Source of the DNA: a virus
Virus record (IMG/VR): IMGVR_UViG_3300028025_001311
Location: 1-46,374 of that record
DNA length: 46,374 bases
Strand: one strand, 5' to 3'
A program made the position numbers and the translations under genes. The notes under the pieces are model-generated. The model saw only the letters and a list, made by a program, of their open reading frames with translations. It was not told the origin of the DNA and did no database searches. This document shows, in pieces, positions 33,018-41,324 of the stretch (position 1 is the first letter of the stretch; the number at the start of each line of letters is the position of its first letter).

Positions 33018-33461
33018 TTATGCAATACGAACAATAGCGTTGCTTGCGTCTGCTGTGGGGAATTGAATTACAAAGTCACCGTTGGTAGATGTTTTATCAC
33101 CACCAAAAGAAATTACAGCTACAGCATTAGTTGTACCTGTACCACCATCAGTGGTTGTATTATAAATTAAAGCACCAGCAGCGGTGATGGTTGCACTAGA
33201 CCAAGTGGCATCAGCAAAGTCAATGAATGCTGTAGTGCCGCTGCTAGTAGGATCAATGTTTGTTAGAGCAATACCCCCTGCAGTATAACCAGTGCCTACA
33301 ACTTCGTTAGAAGTTGTGTAAGCTGTGGTTGAAGCACCAAGGGTGGCTGAAGATGTGTACAAAGCAATCTTAAATGTATGACCGCTTGTAGCATTAAAGT
33401 CATGTTTACGCTCAAGCAATTCTTTTTTGAAGCTTGTGCAAAGGGCAGATGTAATAGCCAT
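33018..33461 (-). CDS. Structural protein (147 aa), beta-rich
   Basis: 147 aa. A helical start (ALCTSFKKELLERKHDF) is followed by beta strands (HTFKIALYTSSATLGA; GGIALTNIDP; AFIDFADATWSSATITA) and an Ile-Val-rich C-terminus (GDFVIQFPTADASNAIVRIA). This type is frequent in podovirus-like structural clusters as a minor virion protein. It is the first gene after the tandem terminators, so it must be reached by read-through or have its own promoter. Confidence 0.65.
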   Translation of the reverse strand: MAITSALCTSFKKELLERKHDFNATSGHTFKIALYTSSATLGASTTAYTTSNEVVGTGYTAGGIALTNIDPTSSGTTAFIDFADATWSSATITAAGALIYNTTTDGGTGTTNAVAVISFGGDKTSTNGDFVIQFPTADASNAIVRIA

Positions 33462-33481
33462 TAGAGAATCCTCTTAGTTTT

Positions 33482-33502
33482 AAAAACGCTCTCTAATAGA
33501 GC
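33482..33502 (-). terminator. Intrinsic terminator after capsid module (distal)
   Basis: Read leftward: stem GCTCT / AGAGC (33498-33502 with 33488-33492), 5-nt loop, then G and TTTTT (33482-33486 on the complement). It is the second of two hairpins downstream of the putative decoration gene. Confidence 0.65.
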
Positions 33503-33512
33503 ATACAGAAAT

Positions 33513-33536
33513 GGGAGAGGCGATTAAGCCCCTCCC
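33513..33536 (-). terminator. Strong hairpin after capsid module (proximal)
   Basis: Stem gggagaggc (33513-33521) / gcccctccc (33528-33536) with a 6-nt loop and one G-U wobble when transcribed leftward. The following RNA is only moderately U-rich. Together with the hairpin at 33488-33502 it forms a tandem stop or 3'-end-protecting structure for the capsid message. Confidence 0.65.
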
Positions 33537-33550
33537 ACATCAACTAGCTA

Positions 33551-34039
33551 TTAGGCCAGTTGCTCACGGTCAACGGAAGCACGAGCTGGGCGACCATCAA
33601 CATTAATCAACACAGCCCATACACGCACTTCACCAGAGGTGGGAGCAGTAGTGGCAGTAGCGATCAACAAGTCGATAGTGTCAGCAGTAGCAATAACGAC
33701 AGGCTGGAAAGCAGCAGCGTTCTGGGCATAAGCACCAGCAGCGGCAGCGTCAGCATCGAAGCCATCAACGAATACGTCAGCGTCTACACCAGTAACACCC
33801 AAGTCAAAGGTATTGTCGTTAGACTCACCGCCCAAGACGGTGACAACTTCAAAACCAGCATTCAAGATGAGGGTATTGGCGGGAACATTGATACATTCGA
33901 TAACGTCAGCAGCAGCCAAGGCAGAGCCTTTAGCTGTAGCTGCAGCAGCGAAGTCAATAGTAACATCGACCAAGTAAGGGACAGCACCAGCGGTGCGACC
34001 AGCGGAGGCTGAACCAGCCAAAGTTGTAACAGTTGCCAT
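33551..34039 (-). CDS. Putative capsid decoration/head protein
   Basis: 162 aa, Ala/Val/Asp-rich, mostly beta (VPYLVDVTIDFAAAATAKG; NTLILNAGFEVVTVLGG; TIDLLIATATTAPTSGEVRV). It is encoded 11 bp after the major capsid stop and before tandem terminators, so it shares the strong capsid transcript. This suggests a high-copy partner such as a decoration or spike protein. No direct motif proves this. Confidence 0.65.
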   Translation of the reverse strand: MATVTTLAGSASAGRTAGAVPYLVDVTIDFAAAATAKGSALAAADVIECINVPANTLILNAGFEVVTVLGGESNDNTFDLGVTGVDADVFVDGFDADAAAAGAYAQNAAAFQPVVIATADTIDLLIATATTAPTSGEVRVWAVLINVDGRPARASVDREQLA

Positions 34040-34050
34040 TATCGTTCTCC

Positions 34051-35121
34051 TTAAGCAGCGTTGTATTTAGCAGTGACGATGCCTTCAGGACGCAAGATTT
34101 TGCGACCATAAAGATGCATACCACGCACGATGTCAGCGAAGCTGTCGGGATCACGATATGTCTCGGTCTTAGTGATTTGCTGAGCAGTTGCAACAGCAGA
34201 GTCATGACCACCAACAATCACACCATAGTTGCTGTTCTGGTTAGCAGTACCAGAAGTACCGGGACCAGTACCAATCTTTGGCAGGTTGTTAGAAACATAG
34301 ATACGGAAGCCATGCAAGTTGTTAATGACCAAGCCGTTCTGCAAACCAGAACCACCAAAATCACCATTCAACAAACGACTGTCTTCGTCCTTCAACATTT
34401 CGATGAACACAGGATCAACCACCAACCAGCGACCAGCGGAGTCAACAAACTGTTGATCCAACAAGCGGCCCATACGAGCAACCACCATCAATGGAGATGC
34501 CACATCTGTAGGCAGTGCAGTTGCACCGGGCAGACGGGGAGCCAAAGGAATGGAATGGTCACCAGCAGAAGCAGTAGTGATGTTACCGAAGCTACCTTTT
34601 TTCAGCTTCATAGAAGCCAACAACTCATCAGCACCAGCGGCAGTAACTGCCTTAGTACCAGAAGCGGTAGTACGAGCTGTATCAGGATTTACATGCTTGG
34701 CAGACTGATAGAAGCCAGACAAGTAACCCAACACATCTTGGTCATACTGATCACGCAAACGATACGCTGCACGATCAGAAGCCATCTGCATGAAGTTCAC
34801 ATGTGAGTGAGCAGCTTCGATGTCATCAATCTTGAAAGCGTAGTAGTTAGCTTGGTCAACAACCAAGGTGAAGTCTTCGTCATTCAGATCTTGAGCAGTG
34901 ATCTGTGTACCACGAGCATAGCTCTGTACGCTAACCTCAGGCTCTTTAATGATCTTTACACTATCCCCCATATTAGCAATCTCACCGAAGTAGTCATTGT
35001 TTGTAATGTCTTCGACAGTAGAAGCTTTGCGGAATGCAAGTTGTACTTGCTTACTATAAATAACAGGACTGAACGCCCCGTTGGGTAAATTGCCGTGACC
35101 GGCAGCACTTGGAAAGGCCAT
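34051..35121 (-). CDS. Major capsid protein
   Basis: 356 aa, HK97-type layout for this phage group: N-arm (AFPSAAGHGNLPNGAFSPVI), E-loop region (KIIKEPEVSVQSYARGTQI), spine helix (DDIEAAHSHVNFMQMASDRA; YRLRDQYDQDVLGYLSGF) and a beta-rich P/A domain (RWLVVDPVFIEMLKDED; HGFRIYVSNNLPKIG). It follows the scaffold gene in transcription order (with an HNH gene between) and has a strong ribosome site (ggag). I see no protease site or separate maturation protease. Confidence 0.88.
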   Translation of the reverse strand: MAFPSAAGHGNLPNGAFSPVIYSKQVQLAFRKASTVEDITNNDYFGEIANMGDSVKIIKEPEVSVQSYARGTQITAQDLNDEDFTLVVDQANYYAFKIDDIEAAHSHVNFMQMASDRAAYRLRDQYDQDVLGYLSGFYQSAKHVNPDTARTTASGTKAVTAAGADELLASMKLKKGSFGNITTASAGDHSIPLAPRLPGATALPTDVASPLMVVARMGRLLDQQFVDSAGRWLVVDPVFIEMLKDEDSRLLNGDFGGSGLQNGLVINNLHGFRIYVSNNLPKIGTGPGTSGTANQNSNYGVIVGGHDSAVATAQQITKTETYRDPDSFADIVRGMHLYGRKILRPEGIVTAKYNAA

Positions 35122-35223
35122 TGTAATAATCTCCTATAGATAAATGTATGGCATATACTAAAATACGCTCACTCAAGTTCCACAGGGCTGTATCAACTAG
35201 GTGTATGACAAATCTCTTCTAGC

Positions 35224-35236
35224 TAAAGAGCTTGAC
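35224..35236. repeat. Direct repeat flanking the HNH gene (copy 1)
   Basis: taaagagcttgac at 35224-35236 matches taaagagctagac at 35828-35840 at 12 of 13 positions. The two copies lie just outside the two ends of the HNH gene (35247-35810). They could mark the edges of an insertion. Confidence 0.4.
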
Positions 35237-35246
35237 ATAGGCTAGA

Positions 35247-35810
35247 TCAACTAGGTTGTCTGCTTACTTTGTTATGCGTTACTAAATGACAAAGCTCAAT
35301 AAACTGTTTTTCAGTGTAATCAAGCTTCATCCTATTGATAGGAACACAGACAAGTTGAATGTTATCAACTGTGTAGTCTTTGCTACTATCTATCCTGTCT
35401 AGGCTTACTGTATTAAGTTGGTGGCTTTCGCTAGTCAGCGGCAACTTAGTGTAAACACATAGACCCTTTTGTCTCTGCCAAACATCATGAAGATGTTCAA
35501 CAGTGATAAAACACTTTTTATTCTTTCGTTCACCAGCTGTTTTAACTAGCTGGTCAAACTTTTGATCAAGAGTTAGATTTTTATATCTCTTTTGGTTCTT
35601 GATCTTAATTTTATCTTTGTTTCTACTACGAAACACTTTGTCTTGGTCTTTAGCTTTCTCCGGATTAGCTTCCCGCCATTCCTTAAGGTTTTTTGCTAAA
35701 CAAACTTTACACTGAGTTTTATACCCAGTTCCTGTAGTTTTACCAGACTTACCAAACTCACTTAATACCTTAACTTCACCGCACTTGCGGCAGGTCTTAA
35801 CTTCATCCAT
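35247..35810 (-). CDS. HNH homing-type endonuclease before the capsid gene
   Basis: About 187 aa from the ATG at 35810 (gggga upstream); a TTG 12 nt earlier is an unlikely alternative. The N-terminus has CRKC and CKVC zinc-finger pairs (TCRKCGEVKVLSEFG; YKTQCKVCLAKNL). The middle is a Lys/Arg-rich DNA-binding stretch with EANPEKAKDQDKVFRSRNKD. The nuclease part is SLDRIDSSKDYTVDNIQLVC, the D/N-containing end of a His-Me finger. It is A-rich and lies between scaffold and capsid, separate from both, with near-identical 13-bp repeats at its flanks. It is probably a mobile free-standing endonuclease. Confidence 0.82.
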   Translation of the reverse strand: MDEVKTCRKCGEVKVLSEFGKSGKTTGTGYKTQCKVCLAKNLKEWREANPEKAKDQDKVFRSRNKDKIKIKNQKRYKNLTLDQKFDQLVKTAGERKNKKCFITVEHLHDVWQRQKGLCVYTKLPLTSESHQLNTVSLDRIDSSKDYTVDNIQLVCVPINRMKLDYTEKQFIELCHLVTHNKVSRQPS

Positions 35811-35827
35811 AACTATCCCCAATTAGA

Positions 35828-35840
35828 TAAAGAGCTAGAC
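35828..35840. repeat. Direct repeat flanking the HNH gene (copy 2)
   Basis: taaagagctagac, the partner of the copy at 35224-35236. It runs into the inverted repeat gactgtg (35838-35844) / cacagtc (35851-35857), a perfect 7-bp hairpin in the leader of the capsid transcript. Confidence 0.4.
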
Positions 35841-35886
35841 TGTGAATTGGCACAGTCAGGGGAGCTACCCTTTTCGCTCTGTTAAA

Positions 35887-35914
35887 GTTATACCAGTTGT
35901 TTCAGGTTTGTCAA
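35887..35914 (-). promoter_or_regulatory. Leftward promoter for HNH/capsid transcript
   Basis: Read leftward: -35 TTGACA (35909-35914, full match), 16-bp spacer, -10 TATAAC (35887-35892) with TGG just before it (extended -10). It lies four bases after the scaffold stop, 77 bp before the HNH start and about 770 bp before the capsid start. It is the best promoter in the window by eye. Confidence 0.75.
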
Positions 35915-35917
35915 TAC

Positions 35918-36781
35918 TTAACGAGCACTTCCGCTAATATCGTATACAAACTTACCTGATTGTAGTGCTTTAGCAATAGCTTCTTGATTCTTTTCGTACT
36001 CATAGGTAGACATTTTATTTACCTGTGACTCATAAAAGACACCATCTTTGCTTTCGCCTGTAGGCGCAGAACGACTACCACGGGTGTTAACACTTTCTGC
36101 TGCACCTTTATCTGGGGTAGACTTCTTCGTCTTAATATTCTTATCAGCCTTGTAAAGATCAATGGCACGGGCAGCAGCCCTTGCGTCACTGTCGTTATCA
36201 TACAAAGCATCTTGCACCCACTTAGGTTGTTCTTCAACCCAGTTGTGGAAATCATCATCATCACGGATGGAGTCAAAGTCTGGATGCAGACGCATCAACT
36301 CAGCCTCTGCTTTCTCCTTAGCTGTTTGATGCTCACGCTCATCAAGCTGTTTGAACCTCTCATCCAATGCTTGGGTTTGTTCCTTAGCCTTTTTAATTGC
36401 AATTGTTTCTACAATCTTTGCAACATCAGGATAGGTTTTAGCCCACTCATTCAATTCTTCTTCACTCTTAGGAAGCTTAATTTGCTTCTCTGTGCTGCTC
36501 TGTAGCTGTGAACGAAGCTCATCAATCTGCTTCTGCAAAGCTACTTGCTGTTGCTGAGAATGTCTGCGAAGATCACCGTAACGCTTCTTAAAGCTTTTCT
36601 CTTCTCCGCTTAAGTTACTATCATCACCATCTTGTGGGTCTTGTGGTGGATTGTTCTTATCTTCAGCCAATCGTTTCAACTCTGCTTCTTCTTGTTCAAT
36701 CTTATCCTTGTTAGCATTACGCTTACCAAATGGAGAGAACGCCTGAGCCTGTTGGTTCTGATTAATCACCGCTTCTGTCAT
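35918..36781 (-). CDS. Scaffolding protein
   Basis: 287 aa, very hydrophilic and helical. It has an acidic N-terminal half (EQEEAELKRLAEDKNN; DPQDGDDSNLSGEE), a long coiled coil (about residues 65-170, QQQVALQKQIDELRSQLQSS) and a basic linker (NIKTKKSTPDKGA). The C-terminal helix-turn-helix-like end (YEYEKNQEAIAKALQSGKF) is the usual capsid-binding end of scaffolds. It precedes the capsid gene in transcription order. Confidence 0.82.
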   Translation of the reverse strand: MTEAVINQNQQAQAFSPFGKRNANKDKIEQEEAELKRLAEDKNNPPQDPQDGDDSNLSGEEKSFKKRYGDLRRHSQQQQVALQKQIDELRSQLQSSTEKQIKLPKSEEELNEWAKTYPDVAKIVETIAIKKAKEQTQALDERFKQLDEREHQTAKEKAEAELMRLHPDFDSIRDDDDFHNWVEEQPKWVQDALYDNDSDARAAARAIDLYKADKNIKTKKSTPDKGAAESVNTRGSRSAPTGESKDGVFYESQVNKMSTYEYEKNQEAIAKALQSGKFVYDISGSAR

Positions 36782-36857
36782 AACATACCTTTTAAGTTGG
36801 GGCTAGCTGTAGCTGCATACGCAGGGAGATAGGTAGCCATATGGTGGGAAATTGTTG

Positions 36858-36888
36858 ATACTCGCCAGCCCACCTCTGGCTTGAGTAT
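36858..36888. other. Long imperfect hairpin between 714-aa gene and scaffold
   Basis: ATACTC-GCCAG (36858-36868), 7-nt loop, CTGGC-tt-GAGTAT (36876-36888): 11 base pairs with a two-base bulge. It lies in the 122-bp gap before the scaffold gene. No T-run follows on either strand, so an RNA-processing or stability element is more likely than a terminator. Confidence 0.5.
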
Positions 36889-36903
36889 TCTAATTATATA
36901 GTA

Positions 36904-39048
36904 TTATTTCCTAGAAGCAATGCCTCTTTTTTGAGCAGGTGTTGTCTTTTTAACACGCTTAGTAATAAGACCGCCCTTAGCTACAGCAAGAACTTGAGGT
37001 TCCTCTTCCATAGGTCTAGCAGCAAAAGAACCTCCAAAGCCATCTACCGCAGTCATACTAGCACTACTAATCATTTTCACGTTATGAGATAGGAAACCTT
37101 CAGTAATATAGGTATGTGCATCACCAATAGTAATCTTAACAATAGATCCGTGATCAAAATATTTGCTTGATTTAACAATACCAAATCCTTCTTGTTGAAC
37201 AAGCTTATCTCCAGAAGTTAAATTCTGAATTTCAACCCAATCATTTTCAGTGCGTACTCGATGGTTAAATGTACCAACAAATGTTCGACCATCTTCAAGC
37301 ATCACTTCCCAACGATCATCTTCTCCTGTTCCAACATTAGTTACAGGATATACACCCCATTCATTAGTAGTTTCGTGACGAGTGTAAACTTGCATTCCAG
37401 TTTTAACATCACCTGCTTTTACTACACTACCATCTGCTAGTAAGATATTAATCCAAGGAGCGGGACATCCCACATCATCTCCACTGTCTCCCATATCAGT
37501 GTTTCCACCCATATCACCACCAGCTTCACCACCTCCAGCTTCACCACCCCCAGCTTCACCACCTCCGCCACCAGCTTCACCTCCTCCACCGCCAGTTTCA
37601 CCACCACCGCCAGTTTCACCTCCACCACTCTGGCGAGCTTCAGTATCAGCACCACTAGTTAAACTATCAGCGCCAGCACTGCCGCCTTGACCACCAAGAG
37701 CTATGTCAGTTGCAGTTTGCTGTGATGCAGGTTCTGCTGCTTTAGCTTCTGCACCTGCTGTAGCATTTGCAGCATCTCTACCAGCTTGAGCAGCCTCAGA
37801 AGCTGAGCCACCTTTTACAACCACACTGGCAGCAGCCTGACTAGCCGCACCTACAGCAGCATCACTGAAGCCACTACTTGTAGCATCAGCGGCTGCTTGA
37901 GCAGCAGCAGTTGCAGCAGTGCCGCCAGTACCGCCTTTGTCAACAGGACCCGCAGTAGCTGCTGGCTGAGTTGCATTCAGATTAGTGCCCATTGTGTCAC
38001 CAATGGCTGCAGAGAAAGCTTTAGCTGAACTAGTAGCTAAGGCATTATTAATTCTTCCTGCAACGCTAAGCAAAGGATTAACCATACCAGCAACAGTCAT
38101 CACTGTTCTATCTACAGTGTTGGGTGTAACACTACCGTCAGGATTTAAGGTGAATCCACCCATACCTGTACTTACAGCACCTGTATCTGTAGCTGTAATA
38201 GAACCACCATAGGAATTTACTCCCTGTCCTTTATCGCCCATAAAGGCTGCGTTAGGAGGAGGAGTGGTTGTAGTAGTCTGTGGTGTACTAGTAGGAGTAT
38301 CTTCAGTAGGAGAAGTAACATCAACAATTGGTATGTTAGTAGGAATACTTACTGGATTAATAGAAGTTTCTCTTATCTTTCCACCACCACCTGTTGCAAC
38401 AATGTTTGTTGGATTGGCTACACCCGTAGCAGGCGGTGGAGTTGTACCTACCATCCTACTTGCAGGATTGGCATCAACCACTGAGTATCCTTTAGGGATT
38501 CTTCCAGAAGGCTTGCCGTTGAAATAGGTCATGTACAAAGAATCACCAGCAGCATTCTTCAAAAGTCTTACATCATTTGCTGGATTTGTAATGGCTGTTC
38601 TTTGAATGTTGTATTTAGCTAAGATGTCTTTACTAGCTTCTGGAACTTTAACAACACCACCAGCAGCAAACTTCTGTTCACCTATTTGCTCACCATCAAC
38701 TTCAGAGATGATGTCATCAATCTCTGATTCAAATTCTTCATCACCTTCATGCAAAGCTTCTGGGTTTTCAACTTGATCAGCATTACCCATCTGACCAATC
38801 TCTGCCATTCGATTGAGTCCCTGCTTAGCTTCATCACGAAGCTTCATCAATCTTTCAAGACCAATATATCTAACAACATCAGCAGGAATAACAAACTCAC
38901 CTTCGCTGAGCCTTGCAGGAATATCATCTCTCACTTCATTCTGCAAAGAACCCGGAGGTACGTCATTGCCGGACACAGGATCTACTGTGCCGCCTTCATC
39001 TTTCATGCCGCCTTCAGCAAAGAGTTGCTCTGTATCATTGTTGTACAT
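36904..39048 (-). CDS. Virion-associated protein with C-terminal Hint (intein-like) domain
   Basis: 714 aa. The N-terminus (LFAEGGMKDEGGTVDPVSGN; DDIPARLSEGEFVIPADVV) is a conserved part of proteins encoded after the portal in many phages. Then come a Thr/Pro-rich and Ala-rich middle and a Gly-Glu linker (GGGEAGGGEAGG type, coded at about 37500-37630). A 129-aa Hint domain spans C528-N656: block A CPAPWINILLADGS, block B T593-x-x-H596 (GTFNHRV), block G YITEGFLSHN. The residue after N656 is Val, not Cys/Ser/Thr. The last 58 residues include AVAKGGLITKR and a basic end. It is probably self-processing. Confidence 0.8.
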   Translation of the reverse strand: MYNNDTEQLFAEGGMKDEGGTVDPVSGNDVPPGSLQNEVRDDIPARLSEGEFVIPADVVRYIGLERLMKLRDEAKQGLNRMAEIGQMGNADQVENPEALHEGDEEFESEIDDIISEVDGEQIGEQKFAAGGVVKVPEASKDILAKYNIQRTAITNPANDVRLLKNAAGDSLYMTYFNGKPSGRIPKGYSVVDANPASRMVGTTPPPATGVANPTNIVATGGGGKIRETSINPVSIPTNIPIVDVTSPTEDTPTSTPQTTTTTPPPNAAFMGDKGQGVNSYGGSITATDTGAVSTGMGGFTLNPDGSVTPNTVDRTVMTVAGMVNPLLSVAGRINNALATSSAKAFSAAIGDTMGTNLNATQPAATAGPVDKGGTGGTAATAAAQAAADATSSGFSDAAVGAASQAAASVVVKGGSASEAAQAGRDAANATAGAEAKAAEPASQQTATDIALGGQGGSAGADSLTSGADTEARQSGGGETGGGGETGGGGGEAGGGGGEAGGGEAGGGEAGGDMGGNTDMGDSGDDVGCPAPWINILLADGSVVKAGDVKTGMQVYTRHETTNEWGVYPVTNVGTGEDDRWEVMLEDGRTFVGTFNHRVRTENDWVEIQNLTSGDKLVQQEGFGIVKSSKYFDHGSIVKITIGDAHTYITEGFLSHNVKMISSASMTAVDGFGGSFAARPMEEEPQVLAVAKGGLITKRVKKTTPAQKRGIASRK
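37081..37467 (-). other. Hint/BIL-like domain coding segment
   Basis: Codes residues C528 to N656 of the 714-aa protein. It has the N-terminal Cys preceded by Gly, the TxxH of block B, and the terminal His-Asn (H655-N656), with no homing-endonuclease insert (129 residues). Val at the +1 position argues against normal protein splicing and for the A-type bacterial intein-like (BIL) class. Confidence 0.75.
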
Positions 39049-39247
39049 TCACTTCATCCTTTAGATGTTTTAATCTGCGTAAAGCAGCAATGGCTCCTTG
39101 AGCCTTTCCAATCTCACGCACATCAACAGCTTGTTCTAAGTTTTTATGATGCTGAGCAATTTCAGCATCCACCATATCTAAGAACGCTTCCCATGTAGCG
39201 TTAGTGTTTACGAAGCCTTTAAGCTTGGGGAGGTACGGCTTGTACAT
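39035..39247 (-). CDS. Small helical protein after portal (70 aa)
   Basis: The ATG at 39247 is chosen because the product then begins MYKPYLPKLKGFVN, a conserved-looking start; earlier in-frame codons overlap the portal C-terminus. 70 aa, helical, with the segment AEIAQHHKNLEQAV and RLKHLKDEVN at the end. It overlaps the portal gene by 29 bp and the 714-aa gene by 14 bp. Similar short proteins with 'Af-D-v-aeI-----L' follow portals in related phages. Function is unknown. Confidence 0.65.
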   Translation of the reverse strand: MYKPYLPKLKGFVNTNATWEAFLDMVDAEIAQHHKNLEQAVDVREIGKAQGAIAALRRLKHLKDEVNVQQ

Positions 39248-41315
39248 TACCAGCAAATCCTTGTTCACCCGGCACTGGTGCAGCACCAACGCCAATATTT
39301 CCACCACCACCACCAGTCATATCAGACACTGGGGGAGGACCACCTTCAGGACCACCAACAGGAGGAGCACCCTCTGCAGGAGCAGGAGCTGTAGCTTGTT
39401 GCATCAGCAAAGCTTGACGCATAGCTTCTTCCATATTGTTAGTAACCTTGTCTGGATCTAAGTCCATACTCTTTGCAATCTCACGAATGATGTAAGGGAA
39501 CTTAGCAAATGGCATCAATGCAGGAGAGCTAGCAATTTGCAAGAACTGCATCAATCGCTGGCTTCTCACCTCATTAGCCATCAAGCTCTCTGTACCTCTA
39601 GCTGTAACTTCCAAGTCTCCTTTGATTGATTTATCAAAGTCAAACTGCATGTTAAAGCTAAAGAAAGCCTTACCCAACGGAGCTAACAAATAATCATCCA
39701 CATTCTTGATGATGGTTTTAACACTGCCAGACGCAGCATTCATCAACATAGAAATGCCAGAGGCTGTTCTACCAACACCACTCACACCAGTTTGTCCGTG
39801 TGCAAATGATGGCATACCTGTAGATTCATCAGCAAGCTGTCGTGCCTTGTCAAACAGTTGTAAGTTCTCAGCAGCTACGTTAGGAAACTTAGTTCCAAAC
39901 AAGCTTTGACCGGGAGCACCACCCTGTCGCCTAAACACTTTACCGGGGTAGACAGACATGTCTTGTCCGGGAACAAGGTTGGTTTCATCAACCTCAAACA
40001 CAAGGTTGCCCGACAACACCGCATTGTCCACTGCCATACGCATAAAACCATTCATGAGGGTCTGGGTGTCGTCCATGTTTTCAGCGACACCAATGCCAAA
40101 TAGAGAGTAGGGGTTTAATTCGCAAGGAGCAGCATAGTACGGAATGTTGGCGGGCTTAAACGGATTTAATACTAAGCGCATAATCTTGCCATTGCAAAAC
40201 CATACGTTAGCTTGGAGTTCTTTGTAGTCTTCAAGTTCTTCTGGGATAGTAATGTCGTTTTCTTTAAGCAAGTCGATGTCAACATTGCCCCAATATTCCA
40301 ACACTTCAAATCTATCTATACCAAAGTTGGGAGCATAGTCTTTTAAATCATCTTCCCAATATTTCTTAGCATAAGAAGAACCTGCTTCAATCACTTCTTC
40401 AATAACACTAGCCCTGAACAATGGGCGATTTTTTAAAGCTCTAAGTTGTGTAGAGCTAAGCTTGTGACGCTCAATAATGTATTGAGCTTCTTCCATGTTA
40501 GTGGCATCAGGATCAGGATAGAAGTTCCAGATAGAAACATGTGATGTTTCTGGTACTGTCTTCATCTCTGGTGTATAAGTACCTTCTTCATCCCAGTTTG
40601 GATATTCCTTAGTCTTAGCAAAAGGACCTTTCATGATGCCTGTACCAAACAGAGCCATCTCAAAAGCTGTAGAGCGAAGATGTTTATTAGCACCACTCTC
40701 ATCCAACTGGTCATGTATCTTCTTCTCCATCTTCTTAGCTGCAACCATTGCAGGATGGAACGTGATAGATGAGGGAGTTACACCCGGACCTTCTTTAAGT
40801 CCTTTGGTATCTTTAAGTTGATCTGTCAATGGACCAAGACGATCCATTAAAGTCTTTAATGTAGCACCGGGTGGTAGATCTTTACCATCACCTTTATAAC
40901 CAAACGGAGAAGCTATTTCAACTTCTGCACCCTCTGGTGCTTTAGGATCAATATGTACTGTATCAACTACGCCTTCTGGCAATACAGTGGGATCAACACT
41001 AAGAGGAAACTTATTGTTAGCAAATAACACATCAGTGATTTGACCATATGCTGCAAGCACCTTGGTCTTTGTCACTTTAATAAATACACGGCTCTTCTCT
41101 GTCTCAGTGAATTTAACATCTGGTCCATAAATACCACGATAGTTTCTATAAGCTCTCAACCAACGCTGTTCGTCTTGTCTACGGCTTTCTTCACTCTTGG
41201 TATATCTTTCCCTTAGAAAATTTAAGAGAAGATCTCCCGTGAAAGGAGCAGCTTCGCCCTCTTTCTTATCTCCTAAGCTAATAGACTTATCGTCCATAAA
41301 ATTATTTTGCGCCAT
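39219..41315 (-). CDS. Portal protein
   Basis: 698 aa. The N-terminal helix-rich region (LRERYTKSEESRRQDEQRW; YRNYRGIYG), the wing (TAFEMALFGTGIMKGPFAK), the strand-rich region (SIWNFYPDPDATNMEEAQYI), the stem/crown (GRTASGISMLMNAASGSVK; IIKNVDDYLLAPLGKAF) and a Pro/Gly-rich tail are typical of podovirus portals. It forms the dodecameric ring at the capsid vertex for packaging and ejection. It is transcribed after terL (9-bp gap) and is longer than the T7 portal (536 aa). Confidence 0.9.
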   Translation of the reverse strand: MAQNNFMDDKSISLGDKKEGEAAPFTGDLLLNFLRERYTKSEESRRQDEQRWLRAYRNYRGIYGPDVKFTETEKSRVFIKVTKTKVLAAYGQITDVLFANNKFPLSVDPTVLPEGVVDTVHIDPKAPEGAEVEIASPFGYKGDGKDLPPGATLKTLMDRLGPLTDQLKDTKGLKEGPGVTPSSITFHPAMVAAKKMEKKIHDQLDESGANKHLRSTAFEMALFGTGIMKGPFAKTKEYPNWDEEGTYTPEMKTVPETSHVSIWNFYPDPDATNMEEAQYIIERHKLSSTQLRALKNRPLFRASVIEEVIEAGSSYAKKYWEDDLKDYAPNFGIDRFEVLEYWGNVDIDLLKENDITIPEELEDYKELQANVWFCNGKIMRLVLNPFKPANIPYYAAPCELNPYSLFGIGVAENMDDTQTLMNGFMRMAVDNAVLSGNLVFEVDETNLVPGQDMSVYPGKVFRRQGGAPGQSLFGTKFPNVAAENLQLFDKARQLADESTGMPSFAHGQTGVSGVGRTASGISMLMNAASGSVKTIIKNVDDYLLAPLGKAFFSFNMQFDFDKSIKGDLEVTARGTESLMANEVRSQRLMQFLQIASSPALMPFAKFPYIIREIAKSMDLDPDKVTNNMEEAMRQALLMQQATAPAPAEGAPPVGGPEGGPPPVSDMTGGGGGNIGVGAAPVPGEQGFAGNVQAVPPQA

Positions 41316-41324
41316 AAATACCCT

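Noticed and set aside
34033-34806. 257-aa open frame on the + strand opposite the capsid gene
   Set aside because: Antisense of a clearly recognised capsid gene, with no promoter, no ribosome site and Ser/Thr/Cys-rich artefact composition.
37081-37467. Ordinary splicing intein
   Set aside because: No Cys/Ser/Thr after the terminal Asn, and the host protein has no conserved function interrupted at that point; kept as a BIL-like Hint domain instead.
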